Below are positions 42,174 to 50,103 of a stretch of DNA of 60,982 bases, piece by piece. Numbering within the stretch: position 1 is the stretch's first letter; each line of letters opens with the position of its first letter. The notes under the pieces are model-generated. The model worked only from the letters and a program-made list of their open reading frames with translations, searched no databases and was not told where the DNA came from. The position numbers and the translations under genes are program-made. Origin of the DNA: a virus; IMG/VR virus record IMGVR_UViG_3300044695_002809, positions 1 through 60,982 of that record; one strand, written 5' to 3'.

Positions 42174-42952
42174 AAACTTTCAAACAAATGATAGATGAGA
42201 GATGTTGGCCTGGGTACAAGCCTGTGCCAGGTAAAAAACCGTATTCATTAGGTTCTTGTCAAAAAGAAGAGATTGAAGAATTGGAAGAAAAAGGTCCTGG
42301 TTTGTGGGCAAATATTCGTGCAAAGAAAGCACGAGGTGAGCGTATGAGAAAGCCAGGAGAAGAAGGTGCACCAACTGATGCTCAAATCAAATCAATTAGA
42401 GCAAGTGAAGAAGTGGAACTAAGTGAATTGTCTAAATCAACTTTAGGTTCTTATCTGGTTAAAGCAAGTACAAATGCAAGACAATTAGAAGGAAGTAGAG
42501 TGCGTGGTGGAACACAAAGAGGAAAGTTTCTTGCTTATAAAAAAATAAAAAAAGATATATCAAACAGATACGCTGGCATGGACCGTGCTATTTCAAAATT
42601 CCATTCAAAGTTAAATAAAGAAGAGTATGAACAAGATGATGGCGCATTGACTGAAGATCAACTAGAACAAATGAGAGAAGCAGCAGCATGGGAACGCGCA
42701 GAAGGTAAAAACCCAGAAGGCGGTTTGAATCGAAAAGGTATTGAATCATACCGTCGTGAGAATCCAGGTTCAAAGTTATCAATGGCAGTAACAACAAAAC
42801 CTTCTAAGCTTGACCCAGATTCTAAAGCAGCAAAGCGCCGCAAATCATTTTGTGCAAGAATGGGTGGAATGAAAAAAAGATTAACATCAGCAAAGACTGC
42901 AAAAGATCCAGATTCACGCATTAACAAAGCATTGAGAAAGTGGAACTGCTGA
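42170..42952 (+). CDS. Late protein with capsid-targeting start and DUF6321-like C-terminus
   Basis: 260 residues. MKTFKQMIDE at the start is a capsid-targeting-like sequence with IxE. EEIEELEE and EEVELSELSKSTLGSY are members of a motif family repeated in the next late genes. The C-terminal ~85 residues (WERAEGKNPEGGLNRKG, then KAAKRRKSFCARMGGMKKR, ending ALRKWNC) form a conserved Arg/Lys-rich module that I recall as DUF6321. It probably binds nucleic acid inside the head; this is inference. Overlaps the 919-residue gene by four bases. Confidence 0.65.
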   Translation: MKTFKQMIDERCWPGYKPVPGKKPYSLGSCQKEEIEELEEKGPGLWANIRAKKARGERMRKPGEEGAPTDAQIKSIRASEEVELSELSKSTLGSYLVKASTNARQLEGSRVRGGTQRGKFLAYKKIKKDISNRYAGMDRAISKFHSKLNKEEYEQDDGALTEDQLEQMREAAAWERAEGKNPEGGLNRKGIESYRRENPGSKLSMAVTTKPSKLDPDSKAAKRRKSFCARMGGMKKRLTSAKTAKDPDSRINKALRKWNC

Positions 42953-43179
42953 TGAAAACATTTAAGTCCTTCATAGTTGAAGAAAAGAAAGCAACAATAA
43001 CTAAGAAAGAAAGTTATCGTGGCAGAACAACAGCCGATGTTGAATATAATGTACATGATGAAAATGGCCGTCATATTAGAACCACAAAAACTAAAAAAGA
43101 AGCAAAAATGTGGAAAGATATGCATGAACTATCAAGGGAAGAAATGCATAAAAAATATCCGGAGTTAAAGCCAAAATAA
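42952..43179 (+). CDS. Small basic late protein with capsid-targeting-like start
   Basis: 75 residues from ATG 42952, overlapping the upstream TGA; a GTG at 42940 is possible. MKTFKSFIVE followed by basic residues is the clearest T4-like targeting and IxE cleavage pattern in the window. The rest is rich in Lys and Arg with a YRGRTTADVEYNVHDENG segment. It resembles internal-protein-type peptides that T4 packages and injects. Function after entry is unknown. Confidence 0.6.
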   Translation: MKTFKSFIVEEKKATITKKESYRGRTTADVEYNVHDENGRHIRTTKTKKEAKMWKDMHELSREEMHKKYPELKPK

Positions 43180-43196
43180 GAAAATGGAACTGCTAA

Positions 43197-44507
43197 GTGG
43201 CACAGTTTAGAACAGACCTACACAAGATAGATTCGGGACAAGTATTCACTCGGTATGAAGTGAATATGATGTCTGATCGTCTTACACCATCTGGCACAAT
43301 TACGGATGCGTTTGGTCGTCTTCGTCTATCACAACCATTTACTCTTTTTGATAGCACACATCGCTTTGCTGACAACGGACTGTGGTCAACATCAAATACA
43401 GCAGGAAATAGTTCTTATAATTTTGTAACGAATAAAAGTCTCATTGAAATGACTGTAGGAACTACAGCAAATGCTGAAGTCATTCGTGAAACAACAAGAG
43501 TGTTTTCATATCAACCAGGTAAGTCTTTGTTAATGATGTCGTCATTTGCTATGGAAACACCTAAAGCAAATGTTCGTCAAAGAGTTGGTTATTATGGTGC
43601 TGAGAATGGTATCTATCTTGAGAATGATGGAACGACTAATTATTTCGTGTTGAGAAGCAATACAACAGGTACGATTACAGAAACAAAAGTTGCACAAACA
43701 GATTGGAGTATAGACAAGTTTGACGGCACGGGTTATTCATCTCAAAGTGGTGGTGCTGAACATACTGATGGCATTGATATAAGTAAAACAAATATTCTCT
43801 GGATGGATGTTGAATGGCTTGGCGTTGGTGATGTTCGTTGTGGATTTGTGGTTGATGGTAAAATGGTTCCTGCCCACATATTTCACAATGATAATAAGAA
43901 TTTGGTTCCTTATATGACAACGGCATCTTTACCGTTGCGTTATGAAATCAAGAACACAGGTATTACAACAAGTAATTCCACACTCAAACAGATTTGTTCA
44001 ACCGTTATGTCTGAAGGTGGATATGAATTGCTTGGATCGCAGCAAGCCGTAGGCACACCAGTTACTAGCCCAATTGATTTGGCCGCTGCTGGAACATATT
44101 ATAATCTCATTTCTTTGAGATTGAAATCGGATAAATTAGATGCGATTGTCATTATTACTGCACTATCTTTATTAGCCTTAACTAACAACTCATATTATAA
44201 CTGGCAACTCAGGGCAGGTGGCACAACAACAGGTGGAACTTGGGTTAGTGCAGGAGATAATTCGTCTGTTGAATATAAATTAGATGCCGCAACAATTTCA
44301 GGTGGAAGAATATTAGCATCGGGCTTTACAACTTCTACTACACAAAGCTCTATACCAGTGGATATTCTTAGAGAAGCACTATTCAAATTTCAATTAGAAA
44401 GAAATGGATTGACCAATACACCCTTCGAACTCACATTATGCGTAGCAGCATCAGTTAATGGTTCTGATATCTACGCATCGATGGATTGGGAAGAAGTCAC
44501 AAGATAA
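43197..44507 (+). CDS. Virion structural protein
   Basis: 436 residues, beta-rich, with Thr/Ser/Gly-rich segments. FRTDLHKIDSGQVFTRYEVNMMSDRLTPSG at the N-terminus and TDAFGRLRLSQPFTLFDSTHRF next are typical of a structural protein family present in T4-like marine phages. DWSIDKFDGTG and TNILWMDVEWLGVGDVRCGF occur in the middle. The GTG start at 43197 has GGAA about 8 bases upstream. Its exact place in the particle is not known; no T4 orthologue is recognised. Confidence 0.7.
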   Translation: MAQFRTDLHKIDSGQVFTRYEVNMMSDRLTPSGTITDAFGRLRLSQPFTLFDSTHRFADNGLWSTSNTAGNSSYNFVTNKSLIEMTVGTTANAEVIRETTRVFSYQPGKSLLMMSSFAMETPKANVRQRVGYYGAENGIYLENDGTTNYFVLRSNTTGTITETKVAQTDWSIDKFDGTGYSSQSGGAEHTDGIDISKTNILWMDVEWLGVGDVRCGFVVDGKMVPAHIFHNDNKNLVPYMTTASLPLRYEIKNTGITTSNSTLKQICSTVMSEGGYELLGSQQAVGTPVTSPIDLAAAGTYYNLISLRLKSDKLDAIVIITALSLLALTNNSYYNWQLRAGGTTTGGTWVSAGDNSSVEYKLDAATISGGRILASGFTTSTTQSSIPVDILREALFKFQLERNGLTNTPFELTLCVAASVNGSDIYASMDWEEVTR

Positions 44508-44532
44508 CAAAAACTAAATCAGGAGAACAAAA

Positions 44533-46047
44533 ATGTCAATTTTTCATGACAAAAATCTAAAAAGTGTTGCGGAAGCAGCAGCAAAGATCATGGCTGAAAC
44601 AAGTCATGAATTAAAGGGCAACCAACATAAAATTGACGCCAATAAAAATGGCAAAATTGATGCTCACGACTTTAAGCTTCTGCGTGGTAAGAAAGACACA
44701 AAGAAAGACATGCAAGAAGGTGTTAAAGGTGCAGCAGTTGGTGGTGCATTAGGTGCTATGGCAGGTGGTCCAGTTGGCGCAGCAGTTGGTGGTGCATTAG
44801 GTCATGCGGCTGGTGAGGTTCTTTCAAGCGCAAAAAATAAAGCAAAAACAATGGGTCGTGTTGCTGTGGGTCCTTCAATGGCCGATAGCAAAATGAAGAA
44901 AGAAGAGATTGAGCAACTTGATGAAGTTGGTGATACACCATCAGGTAGAAAAACACTAAGCTCATATGTCAACAAAGCAATTGGTGACAAATCAAAAGAT
45001 CGCTCAAAAGGTTTGCGTAAAGCAACATCACGCCTCTACAAAGACAACTTCTACGGCAAAAAAACAAATGAAGAAGTTGAACAGATTGATGAGATCAGTT
45101 TAGATTTAGCAAAAAGAGCCAGAGATAAAGCCGAGCATATGGTTGATGCGGATCATGACGATATGAGAGATAAACCATATGGTTATAGTGAAAAGCAAAG
45201 AGTCAAGTTTCAAAAATACGTTGACAAAAAAGAGTCAAAGAAAAACGTAAAAGAAGAAGTTGAACTTGATGAAGCATTTCCAACTGTAGCAGATGCAAAG
45301 AAGCGTATGGATGCAGGTAAAACAGCAACAGGTTCAGTCACAAAAACTGCAACAGGTCTTGTTCATAAGCGTGACTACAAAGATGATGATAATGATGAAG
45401 CACCAAAAAAATCAACAGGTTATGGCGCGCGTCAAAACTACAAGCGTTCAACCCGTGTCAATGAGGCAGCATCATTTACAGAAATGCTTGAACTGTACAA
45501 TGAGCATGGTCTGAAAGTGTTAGCACCAATTGAAACAGAAGAGATGGACATTGATGGCACGATGATTGAAGTTATTGATGCAGATCAAGTGAACGGTTTC
45601 GTTCAAACTGAAATTGAGGAAGGCATCATGGACGTTGCAAAAGGTGCGGTAGGTGTAGTAAAAAATGTCATTTCAAAAGAAAAAGAGTATCAAGCACAAA
45701 AGCAGAAAAAAGCAGGCGAAGTTTTGAGAAAACTTCGTAAAGAAGAATCACTATCAGAAGAACCAACAAATGATGAGTTCACAAAAGAATATGAAGACCA
45801 AAAAGCAAGTTTTGAAGGTAAAAAGAAACAACCAAAAGTTGCTGCTGGTAAAACAACTGGTGTAAAAGAAATGCCTGAGAGTTATCAGCAAATTGATGAG
45901 CGTGAACTATCAACTGGTGAAGCCAAGAAAAAAGAAGAATATGTCAAAGGCATGAAGAAGGGTCTTTCTGGCTTTAAACAGCGTTATGGTGAACGTGCTA
46001 AATCTGTAATGTATGCAACGGCTACAAAAATGGCTAAAAAGGACTAA
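44533..46047 (+). CDS. Late protein with EF-hand-like loop, glycine zipper and repeat motifs
   Basis: 504 residues. The loop D35-A-N37-K-N39-G-K41-I-D43-A-H-D46 fits an EF-hand/dockerin calcium site. A glycine-zipper region follows (about 64-92; GALGAMAGGPVGAAVGGALG), which could associate with membrane. Three acidic motifs then recur: EEIEQLDE, EEVEQIDE and EEVELDE. The C-terminus ELSTGEAKKKEEYVKGMKK is a module I recall from other phage late proteins. Probably a virion-associated or head-packaged protein. AGGAG precedes the ATG. Confidence 0.6.
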   Translation: MSIFHDKNLKSVAEAAAKIMAETSHELKGNQHKIDANKNGKIDAHDFKLLRGKKDTKKDMQEGVKGAAVGGALGAMAGGPVGAAVGGALGHAAGEVLSSAKNKAKTMGRVAVGPSMADSKMKKEEIEQLDEVGDTPSGRKTLSSYVNKAIGDKSKDRSKGLRKATSRLYKDNFYGKKTNEEVEQIDEISLDLAKRARDKAEHMVDADHDDMRDKPYGYSEKQRVKFQKYVDKKESKKNVKEEVELDEAFPTVADAKKRMDAGKTATGSVTKTATGLVHKRDYKDDDNDEAPKKSTGYGARQNYKRSTRVNEAASFTEMLELYNEHGLKVLAPIETEEMDIDGTMIEVIDADQVNGFVQTEIEEGIMDVAKGAVGVVKNVISKEKEYQAQKQKKAGEVLRKLRKEESLSEEPTNDEFTKEYEDQKASFEGKKKQPKVAAGKTTGVKEMPESYQQIDERELSTGEAKKKEEYVKGMKKGLSGFKQRYGERAKSVMYATATKMAKKD

Positions 46048-46049
46048 TT

Positions 46050-47306
46050 ATGTCAGTCGCAGATAAATTACATCAACGACAAATGGCTCTGCGTAAGAAG
46101 TCGGGACTACCACATCCCGACTATTACAAAGAGTTGGGGCATTCATACAATATTTCTGATGATAACGAAAGACTTGCGAAGCAGGCTGAAATCAAAAAGA
46201 AATATAAAGTTGAAGAAGTTGAACAACTTGATGAGATGCCAGAGTCAAGCATGAAGACACGCGATGTTCATGCACATTTAAAAAAGTCTGGCTGGTCACT
46301 CAAACGCACAGGTGGTGGTCATGATGTTTATGCTCACCCCAAATCAGAGAAACATATTGCTGTGCCAAGACATAAACAACTCAAAGCACCATTAATTCGT
46401 GGTATTATGAAAGCATCAAGAGTTTCTGAAGAAACCGAAATTGATGAGCAACTTCACAAGAAAGGAAAGTTTGTGTCAGGTCCAGTTAAAAAACCATACA
46501 AATCACCTACCGTGGTTTCACCAATTAGAGAAGCAAAAGATTCGCGTGAGTATGATTACGAAGGCGATATGGCAATGTCACAACTTCGGTCGTTAGTTTT
46601 TAATGCAGAAGATTTGATGGAAATGATGGATGAAAACACAAATCTTCCTGAGTGGGTGCAATCAAAAATTACACTTGCTGAAGATTATATCTCTACAGCA
46701 GCAAACTATCTGCGTGGTGAATTATCGGAGTCGGTTAGTTTGAATGAAGGTCGTCCATCACAGCGTCATCCACTAGAGGGTCATGAGTATCACAAAAAAT
46801 CTAATGCCGAGTTGATTGGTATTGCTAAAGATGCACACGCTGCTGCTGAAGCAATGAAAGGACACAGTCCACGGGCAGAGAACAAATATCGTGATCAAGC
46901 AAACGATTCTGCAACAGTAAGATATTTCCGTCAAAAGAGTGGCATGCCCGACTGGTACAAGAAGAAGTATGGACATGTCAAGGAAGAAGTTGAACAGTTG
47001 GAAGAAAAGAATGTACCAACTTCACCTGAGAAGTGGGCGCAGGCTAAAGCACAAGCAAAGCAAAAGTTTGATGTATATCCTTCAGCATATGCAAATGGTT
47101 GGGCTGCAAAGAAATACAAAGAAATGGGTGGTGGTTGGAAGTCTGTAAACGAAGACACGGATGATCCAAGCGCAGCAGCAAGAACTCTGTCACGTAAAGC
47201 ACAAATCGTGAGAGATGCCGCAAAAGGAAAAAAGCAAGAACAAGAACAGGCATCGGACAAGTTTCAAAAAGACCCCGAATTGTCTAGCGATATGCAGAAA
47301 ACATAA
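46050..47306 (+). CDS. Late multidomain protein containing a HicA-like domain
   Basis: 418 residues. Residues 68-122 resemble HicA mRNA interferases: HLKKSGWSLKRTGGGHDVYAHP then KHIAVPRHKQLKAPLIRGI, with His91 in the position of the catalytic His. The domain lies between EEVEQLDE (55-62) and EETEIDE (127-133). Further modules include NTNLPEWVQSKITLAEDYIS (near 196-215), a third acidic motif EEVEQLEE (312-319) and WAQAKAQAKQKFDVYPSAYA (near 329-348). No HicB-like antitoxin is recognised in the window. The gene starts two bases after the previous stop. Confidence 0.65.
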   Translation: MSVADKLHQRQMALRKKSGLPHPDYYKELGHSYNISDDNERLAKQAEIKKKYKVEEVEQLDEMPESSMKTRDVHAHLKKSGWSLKRTGGGHDVYAHPKSEKHIAVPRHKQLKAPLIRGIMKASRVSEETEIDEQLHKKGKFVSGPVKKPYKSPTVVSPIREAKDSREYDYEGDMAMSQLRSLVFNAEDLMEMMDENTNLPEWVQSKITLAEDYISTAANYLRGELSESVSLNEGRPSQRHPLEGHEYHKKSNAELIGIAKDAHAAAEAMKGHSPRAENKYRDQANDSATVRYFRQKSGMPDWYKKKYGHVKEEVEQLEEKNVPTSPEKWAQAKAQAKQKFDVYPSAYANGWAAKKYKEMGGGWKSVNEDTDDPSAAARTLSRKAQIVRDAAKGKKQEQEQASDKFQKDPELSSDMQKT

Positions 47307-47309
47307 ATA
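47302..47309 (+). promoter_or_regulatory. Late promoter box CATAAATA
   Basis: CATAAATA differs from the T4 late box TATAAATA at the first base only. It lies at the end of the HicA-domain gene, 28 bases before ATG 47338 of a structural gene, which has AGGAG. Confidence 0.55.
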
Positions 47310-47337
47310 AACAATCAAAGATTTATAGGAGAAAAAC

Positions 47338-47916
47338 ATGCCACTTTGGGGAAATGTAGACGCATCTAACAATGCTCCAAACTTTTCGGGTTTAACTGGT
47401 TACGACACATCAACTACAGGTGAAAGTCTAGCCAACTCAGAAACATCATCAGTATTTTCAAATACTTACATGAGCGCAACCCGTACAAATGTAGAGTTTG
47501 GTGTATTTGGTATAGATACAACAGAAGAAGGACTGATTACCGATGGTCAACCAACACACGCTGGTTGGGTAGCCCGCACTAAAGGTGCTGGTCCTGTCGT
47601 ATCAGTTTCGGCAAATACCGATGCTGTAGGTCCAGCAGCATCAGCCTGCACATATACACTGGTGCTTTCAGGTGGTGGTACAAACAATACCTCTGCACAA
47701 GTCAGCGTAACTACCGCTGATACTGGTAGAGTTACAGCAGTCACAGTTACAAATGCTGGATTGTACACGGGCACACCAACAGCAAACACATTTGGTAATA
47801 CAGCATTTACCTTCACAATGGGCGGTCGTAATGGACGCACCACATTTGAAACTTTAGTAGCAATGGGTTCAATGACTGGTGATGCATCCGATGACGCTAT
47901 CGCACCTGATTCTTAA
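47338..47916 (+). CDS. Virion structural protein
   Basis: 192 residues, beta-rich and Thr/Gly/Ala-rich. MPLWGNVDASNNAPNF at the start and MGGRNGRTTFETLVAMGSMTG at the end are marks of a structural protein family present in marine T4-like phages. The central part has an Ig-like beta-sandwich composition. A late-type box and AGGAG lie upstream, and a strong hairpin lies just after the gene. Particle location not known. Confidence 0.7.
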   Translation: MPLWGNVDASNNAPNFSGLTGYDTSTTGESLANSETSSVFSNTYMSATRTNVEFGVFGIDTTEEGLITDGQPTHAGWVARTKGAGPVVSVSANTDAVGPAASACTYTLVLSGGGTNNTSAQVSVTTADTGRVTAVTVTNAGLYTGTPTANTFGNTAFTFTMGGRNGRTTFETLVAMGSMTGDASDDAIAPDS

Positions 47917-47924
47917 TTGAAATG

Positions 47925-47946
47925 GCGGCTGCTTTTGGGCAGCCGC
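47925..47946 (+). terminator. Strong hairpin after structural gene
   Basis: GCGGCTGC (47925-47932) and GCAGCCGC (47939-47946) form a perfect 8-bp GC-rich stem with loop TTTTGG. Flanking AAT/ATT can extend it past a bulged G. The T-tract is poor (ATTCATTA), so termination would be partial; RNA-end protection is an alternative. It ends just before ATG 47954. Confidence 0.65.
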
Positions 47947-47953
47947 ATTCATT

Positions 47954-48346
47954 ATGTCCTTTGAAAATCTGACTGAAGATAATATCATGTTGTATGCTGC
48001 AAAAGCGTATGATAAACCTAACTGTATCATGAGTGAATTTACTGAAGATATGAAACGTCTGAATTATCTTAAACGATTGTTCAGACGTTATCATAAACAT
48101 GGTGAGATGCGTGAGCGGTTGATACTCAATCATATCGTCGTTTTATACAACCTTTTTGGACCTGAAGCGGTTGCAAGAATACTCTTCTACAACACAAGCA
48201 AAAGTGATTATAGTGCATTAAAAACTTATCTAACTTTTTTAAATCTAATGCCAGAAAAAATTCGTGGAATTAACGGAAAAGATATACTGTCATCGGATAT
48301 TTTAATTGACATGAAAATTGCAGACGTTTTAAGAAATCTAAAATGA
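47954..48346 (+). CDS. Conserved-looking phage protein of unknown function
   Basis: 130 residues, mostly helical. MSFENLTEDNIMLYAAKAYD then RLNYLKRLFRRYHKHGEMRERL and ILNHIVVLYNLFGPEAVARILF match a protein I recall from T4-like marine phages near structural genes. It begins 8 bases after the hairpin and overlaps the next gene by four bases. Role unknown; a chaperone or assembly function is possible. Confidence 0.7.
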   Translation: MSFENLTEDNIMLYAAKAYDKPNCIMSEFTEDMKRLNYLKRLFRRYHKHGEMRERLILNHIVVLYNLFGPEAVARILFYNTSKSDYSALKTYLTFLNLMPEKIRGINGKDILSSDILIDMKIADVLRNLK

Positions 48347-49062
48347 TTATCGGACAAGGAGTATCAGTTGGTGGAGGAATTTATGTTGATGCGAAAAGTG
48401 ATAATTTTCCACCAGAAGGTGTAAATAAATTGTATTATGGAGATTTAGGCAATCTTTTTGATGCTTCAACATATAGCGGAAGCGGCAATCAATGGATTGA
48501 TACTCAGAGTGGTAACATTGCAACGCTGATTAATTCTCCAACGTACAGTACAGATTTTACAGGGTATTTCGAATTTAACGGCATCAATCAAAGAGCAACT
48601 GTTTCCGGAACGCCTTTAAATCCTGTAAGTTATACTAAGTGTGCTTGGTTTTATCTCAACGGGACTCAGGCAAATCATTTGATCAGTTTTAATGACGGTA
48701 CTGGAACTGGTCACTACATGGCGTTTAATAACACAAACAAATTATATTGTGGACATACTTCATGGCCAGGGTTTCCACTTTCGTTTGAGTCCGTAACAAC
48801 TTTCGATAATTTTGTTTGGTATTTTGTTGCAGTAACTTTTGACACAATTTCAGGAATGACGCTTTTTGTAAATGGAAGAGAAGATAGTAAATTTACCCTA
48901 TATAAAACTCCTCCTGTTGCAAGTCAAATAGGTATCGCAAGCTATGACAATTTTGGACATTTCAAAGGAAGAATCGGCAGAGTTTATATCTATAACCGTG
49001 CATTGACCGCTGAAGAAGTGCGCTGGACTTTTAATGGAACCAGATATATTTACTCAATTTAA
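48343..49062 (+). CDS. LamG-like (concanavalin-type) domain protein, possible adhesin
   Basis: 239 residues. From about residue 75 the pattern FNGINQRATVSGTPLNP, CAWFYLNG, VAVTFDTISGMTLFVNGR and FKGRIGRVYIYNRALTAEEV is that of a LamG jelly-roll lectin/adhesion domain. The Gly-rich start (IIGQGVSVGGGIYVD) is virion-like. It may be a receptor-binding or decoration protein for surface glycans. Starts in a four-base overlap with the upstream gene; the CTAAATA at 49063 belongs to the following gene. Confidence 0.75.
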   Translation: MIIGQGVSVGGGIYVDAKSDNFPPEGVNKLYYGDLGNLFDASTYSGSGNQWIDTQSGNIATLINSPTYSTDFTGYFEFNGINQRATVSGTPLNPVSYTKCAWFYLNGTQANHLISFNDGTGTGHYMAFNNTNKLYCGHTSWPGFPLSFESVTTFDNFVWYFVAVTFDTISGMTLFVNGREDSKFTLYKTPPVASQIGIASYDNFGHFKGRIGRVYIYNRALTAEEVRWTFNGTRYIYSI

Positions 49063-49069
49063 CTAAATA
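49063..49069 (+). promoter_or_regulatory. Late promoter box CTAAATA
   Basis: CTAAATA 49063-49069, right after the LamG gene stop. The following ATG is at 49075, close to where transcription should start, so the first gene would be leaderless or start-trimmed. The box may mainly serve the lysis genes beyond it. Confidence 0.55.
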
Positions 49070-49074
49070 GAACT

Positions 49075-49407
49075 ATGTCTAACGAATTCAAAAAAGAATG
49101 TGGTAAAGGATACTATTGGTGCAGTACAGATAAAGTCTGTAAGCCACTACAAGAATCTATGGAAACTACAAAGTTTTGTCCTGCATGTAATAAAACAGAA
49201 AAACGCTCTGAGTGTGCATTTGGTCCAGAGTATTTTGATAAAAATGCAAGAAGCATGAAAGAAGATATGGGAGCACCAGCAAATGCGGTTGGTGGTGGTG
49301 CTATTGCTGGTCTTGGCGTTGGACAGCAAGGTGAACCTGGTGTAAAGAAACGCAAAACTGCAACATTCATTTCATTTATAAAGAGAAAGTCAAATGTGGC
49401 TTCTTAG
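49075..49407 (+). CDS. Cys-containing late protein of unknown function
   Basis: 110 residues. GKGYYWCSTDKVCKP and FCPACNKTEKRSEC carry six cysteines arranged like a small zinc- or disulfide-stabilised domain. GAPANAVGGGAIAGLGVG, then QGEPGV, is a Gly-rich module I recall in other marine phage late proteins. A late-type box is immediately upstream. It overlaps the i-spanin gene by 14 bases. Function unknown. Confidence 0.6.
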   Translation: MSNEFKKECGKGYYWCSTDKVCKPLQESMETTKFCPACNKTEKRSECAFGPEYFDKNARSMKEDMGAPANAVGGGAIAGLGVGQQGEPGVKKRKTATFISFIKRKSNVAS

Positions 49408-49831
49408 TTTTTTGCCCAGTGGATTTCTTTTATTCATTATCAATACAGTTTTAATTTGCGGTGCTGTCGGTGCCGTAATTGGTTTTTTAGGTAGTAGGCT
49501 GCCAGTTGTTGGCAACTATGCAAACGTAATTAAATATGTTTCCATAGTATTACTCTGTATCGGCATATATTGGAAAGGAGGCTATAGCGTAGAGCAAGAG
49601 TGGCGTCAACGAGTGGCTGAATTAGAGGAGAAAGTGAAAGATGCAGAAGCGAAATCACAGCAGACAAATGTTGTTATTGAAACGAAAGTCAGAGAGAGAG
49701 TTAAGAGAGTCGTTGAAAAACGAGAGGTCGTTGTTGAGAAGATTAAAGAAGTGGAAAAAGTTATCGATGCAAAATGTGAACTTGATCCAAGCGTAGTAAA
49801 CCTTTTGAATGAAGCAGCCAAAAAGCCATGA
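49394..49831 (+). CDS. Inner spanin (i-spanin) candidate
   Basis: 145 residues. Two hydrophobic stretches (about 9-33 and 46-62) are followed by a long charged coiled coil and the Cys-containing end AKCELDPSVVNLLNEAAKKP, similar to the C-termini of Rz-type i-spanins. It should span the periplasm and contact the o-spanin encoded by the next gene, to disrupt the outer membrane at lysis. One TM is usual; two predicted segments mean that the N-terminus may lie outside. Overlaps the o-spanin gene by four bases. Confidence 0.75.
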   Translation: MWLLSFLPSGFLLFIINTVLICGAVGAVIGFLGSRLPVVGNYANVIKYVSIVLLCIGIYWKGGYSVEQEWRQRVAELEEKVKDAEAKSQQTNVVIETKVRERVKRVVEKREVVVEKIKEVEKVIDAKCELDPSVVNLLNEAAKKP

Positions 49832-50088
49832 AAAAATTACTTATAGTTTTATTGCTTACTGGTTGTAGTACAACTGTGCCAGTGGCGCGTAAATTTCCTG
49901 AAATCCCAGATTCATTCAAGAATTCTTGTGCGCCACTGGCACAAATAAAAGAAGGCACAACCAAACTGAGTGAAGTGATTACGGTTGTTGCCGATAACTA
50001 TACAGAGTATCACCTGTGTAGTGATAAAGTTGACATGTGGATAGAATGGTATAGATTACAAAAAGAGAATTTTGATTCTGTAAAATAA
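49828..50088 (+). CDS. Outer spanin (o-spanin) lipoprotein
   Basis: 86 residues. MKKLLIVLLLTGC is a lipoprotein signal with lipobox LTGC (Cys13 becomes the lipid-modified N-terminus). The mature part has the Cys residues CAPL and HLC and the Pro-containing KFPEIPDSF segment seen in Rz1-type proteins. With the upstream i-spanin gene it forms a two-component spanin set for outer-membrane disruption, which indicates a Gram-negative host. Confidence 0.85.
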   Translation: MKKLLIVLLLTGCSTTVPVARKFPEIPDSFKNSCAPLAQIKEGTTKLSEVITVVADNYTEYHLCSDKVDMWIEWYRLQKENFDSVK

Positions 50089-50103
50089 AACCTGAGGATA
50101 CAC

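Noticed and set aside
47547-47843. Minus-strand open frame of 98 codons in the structural gene
   Set aside because: No ribosome site or promoter; the + strand gene has a clear family N- and C-terminus. All longer minus-strand frames in the window are of this kind.
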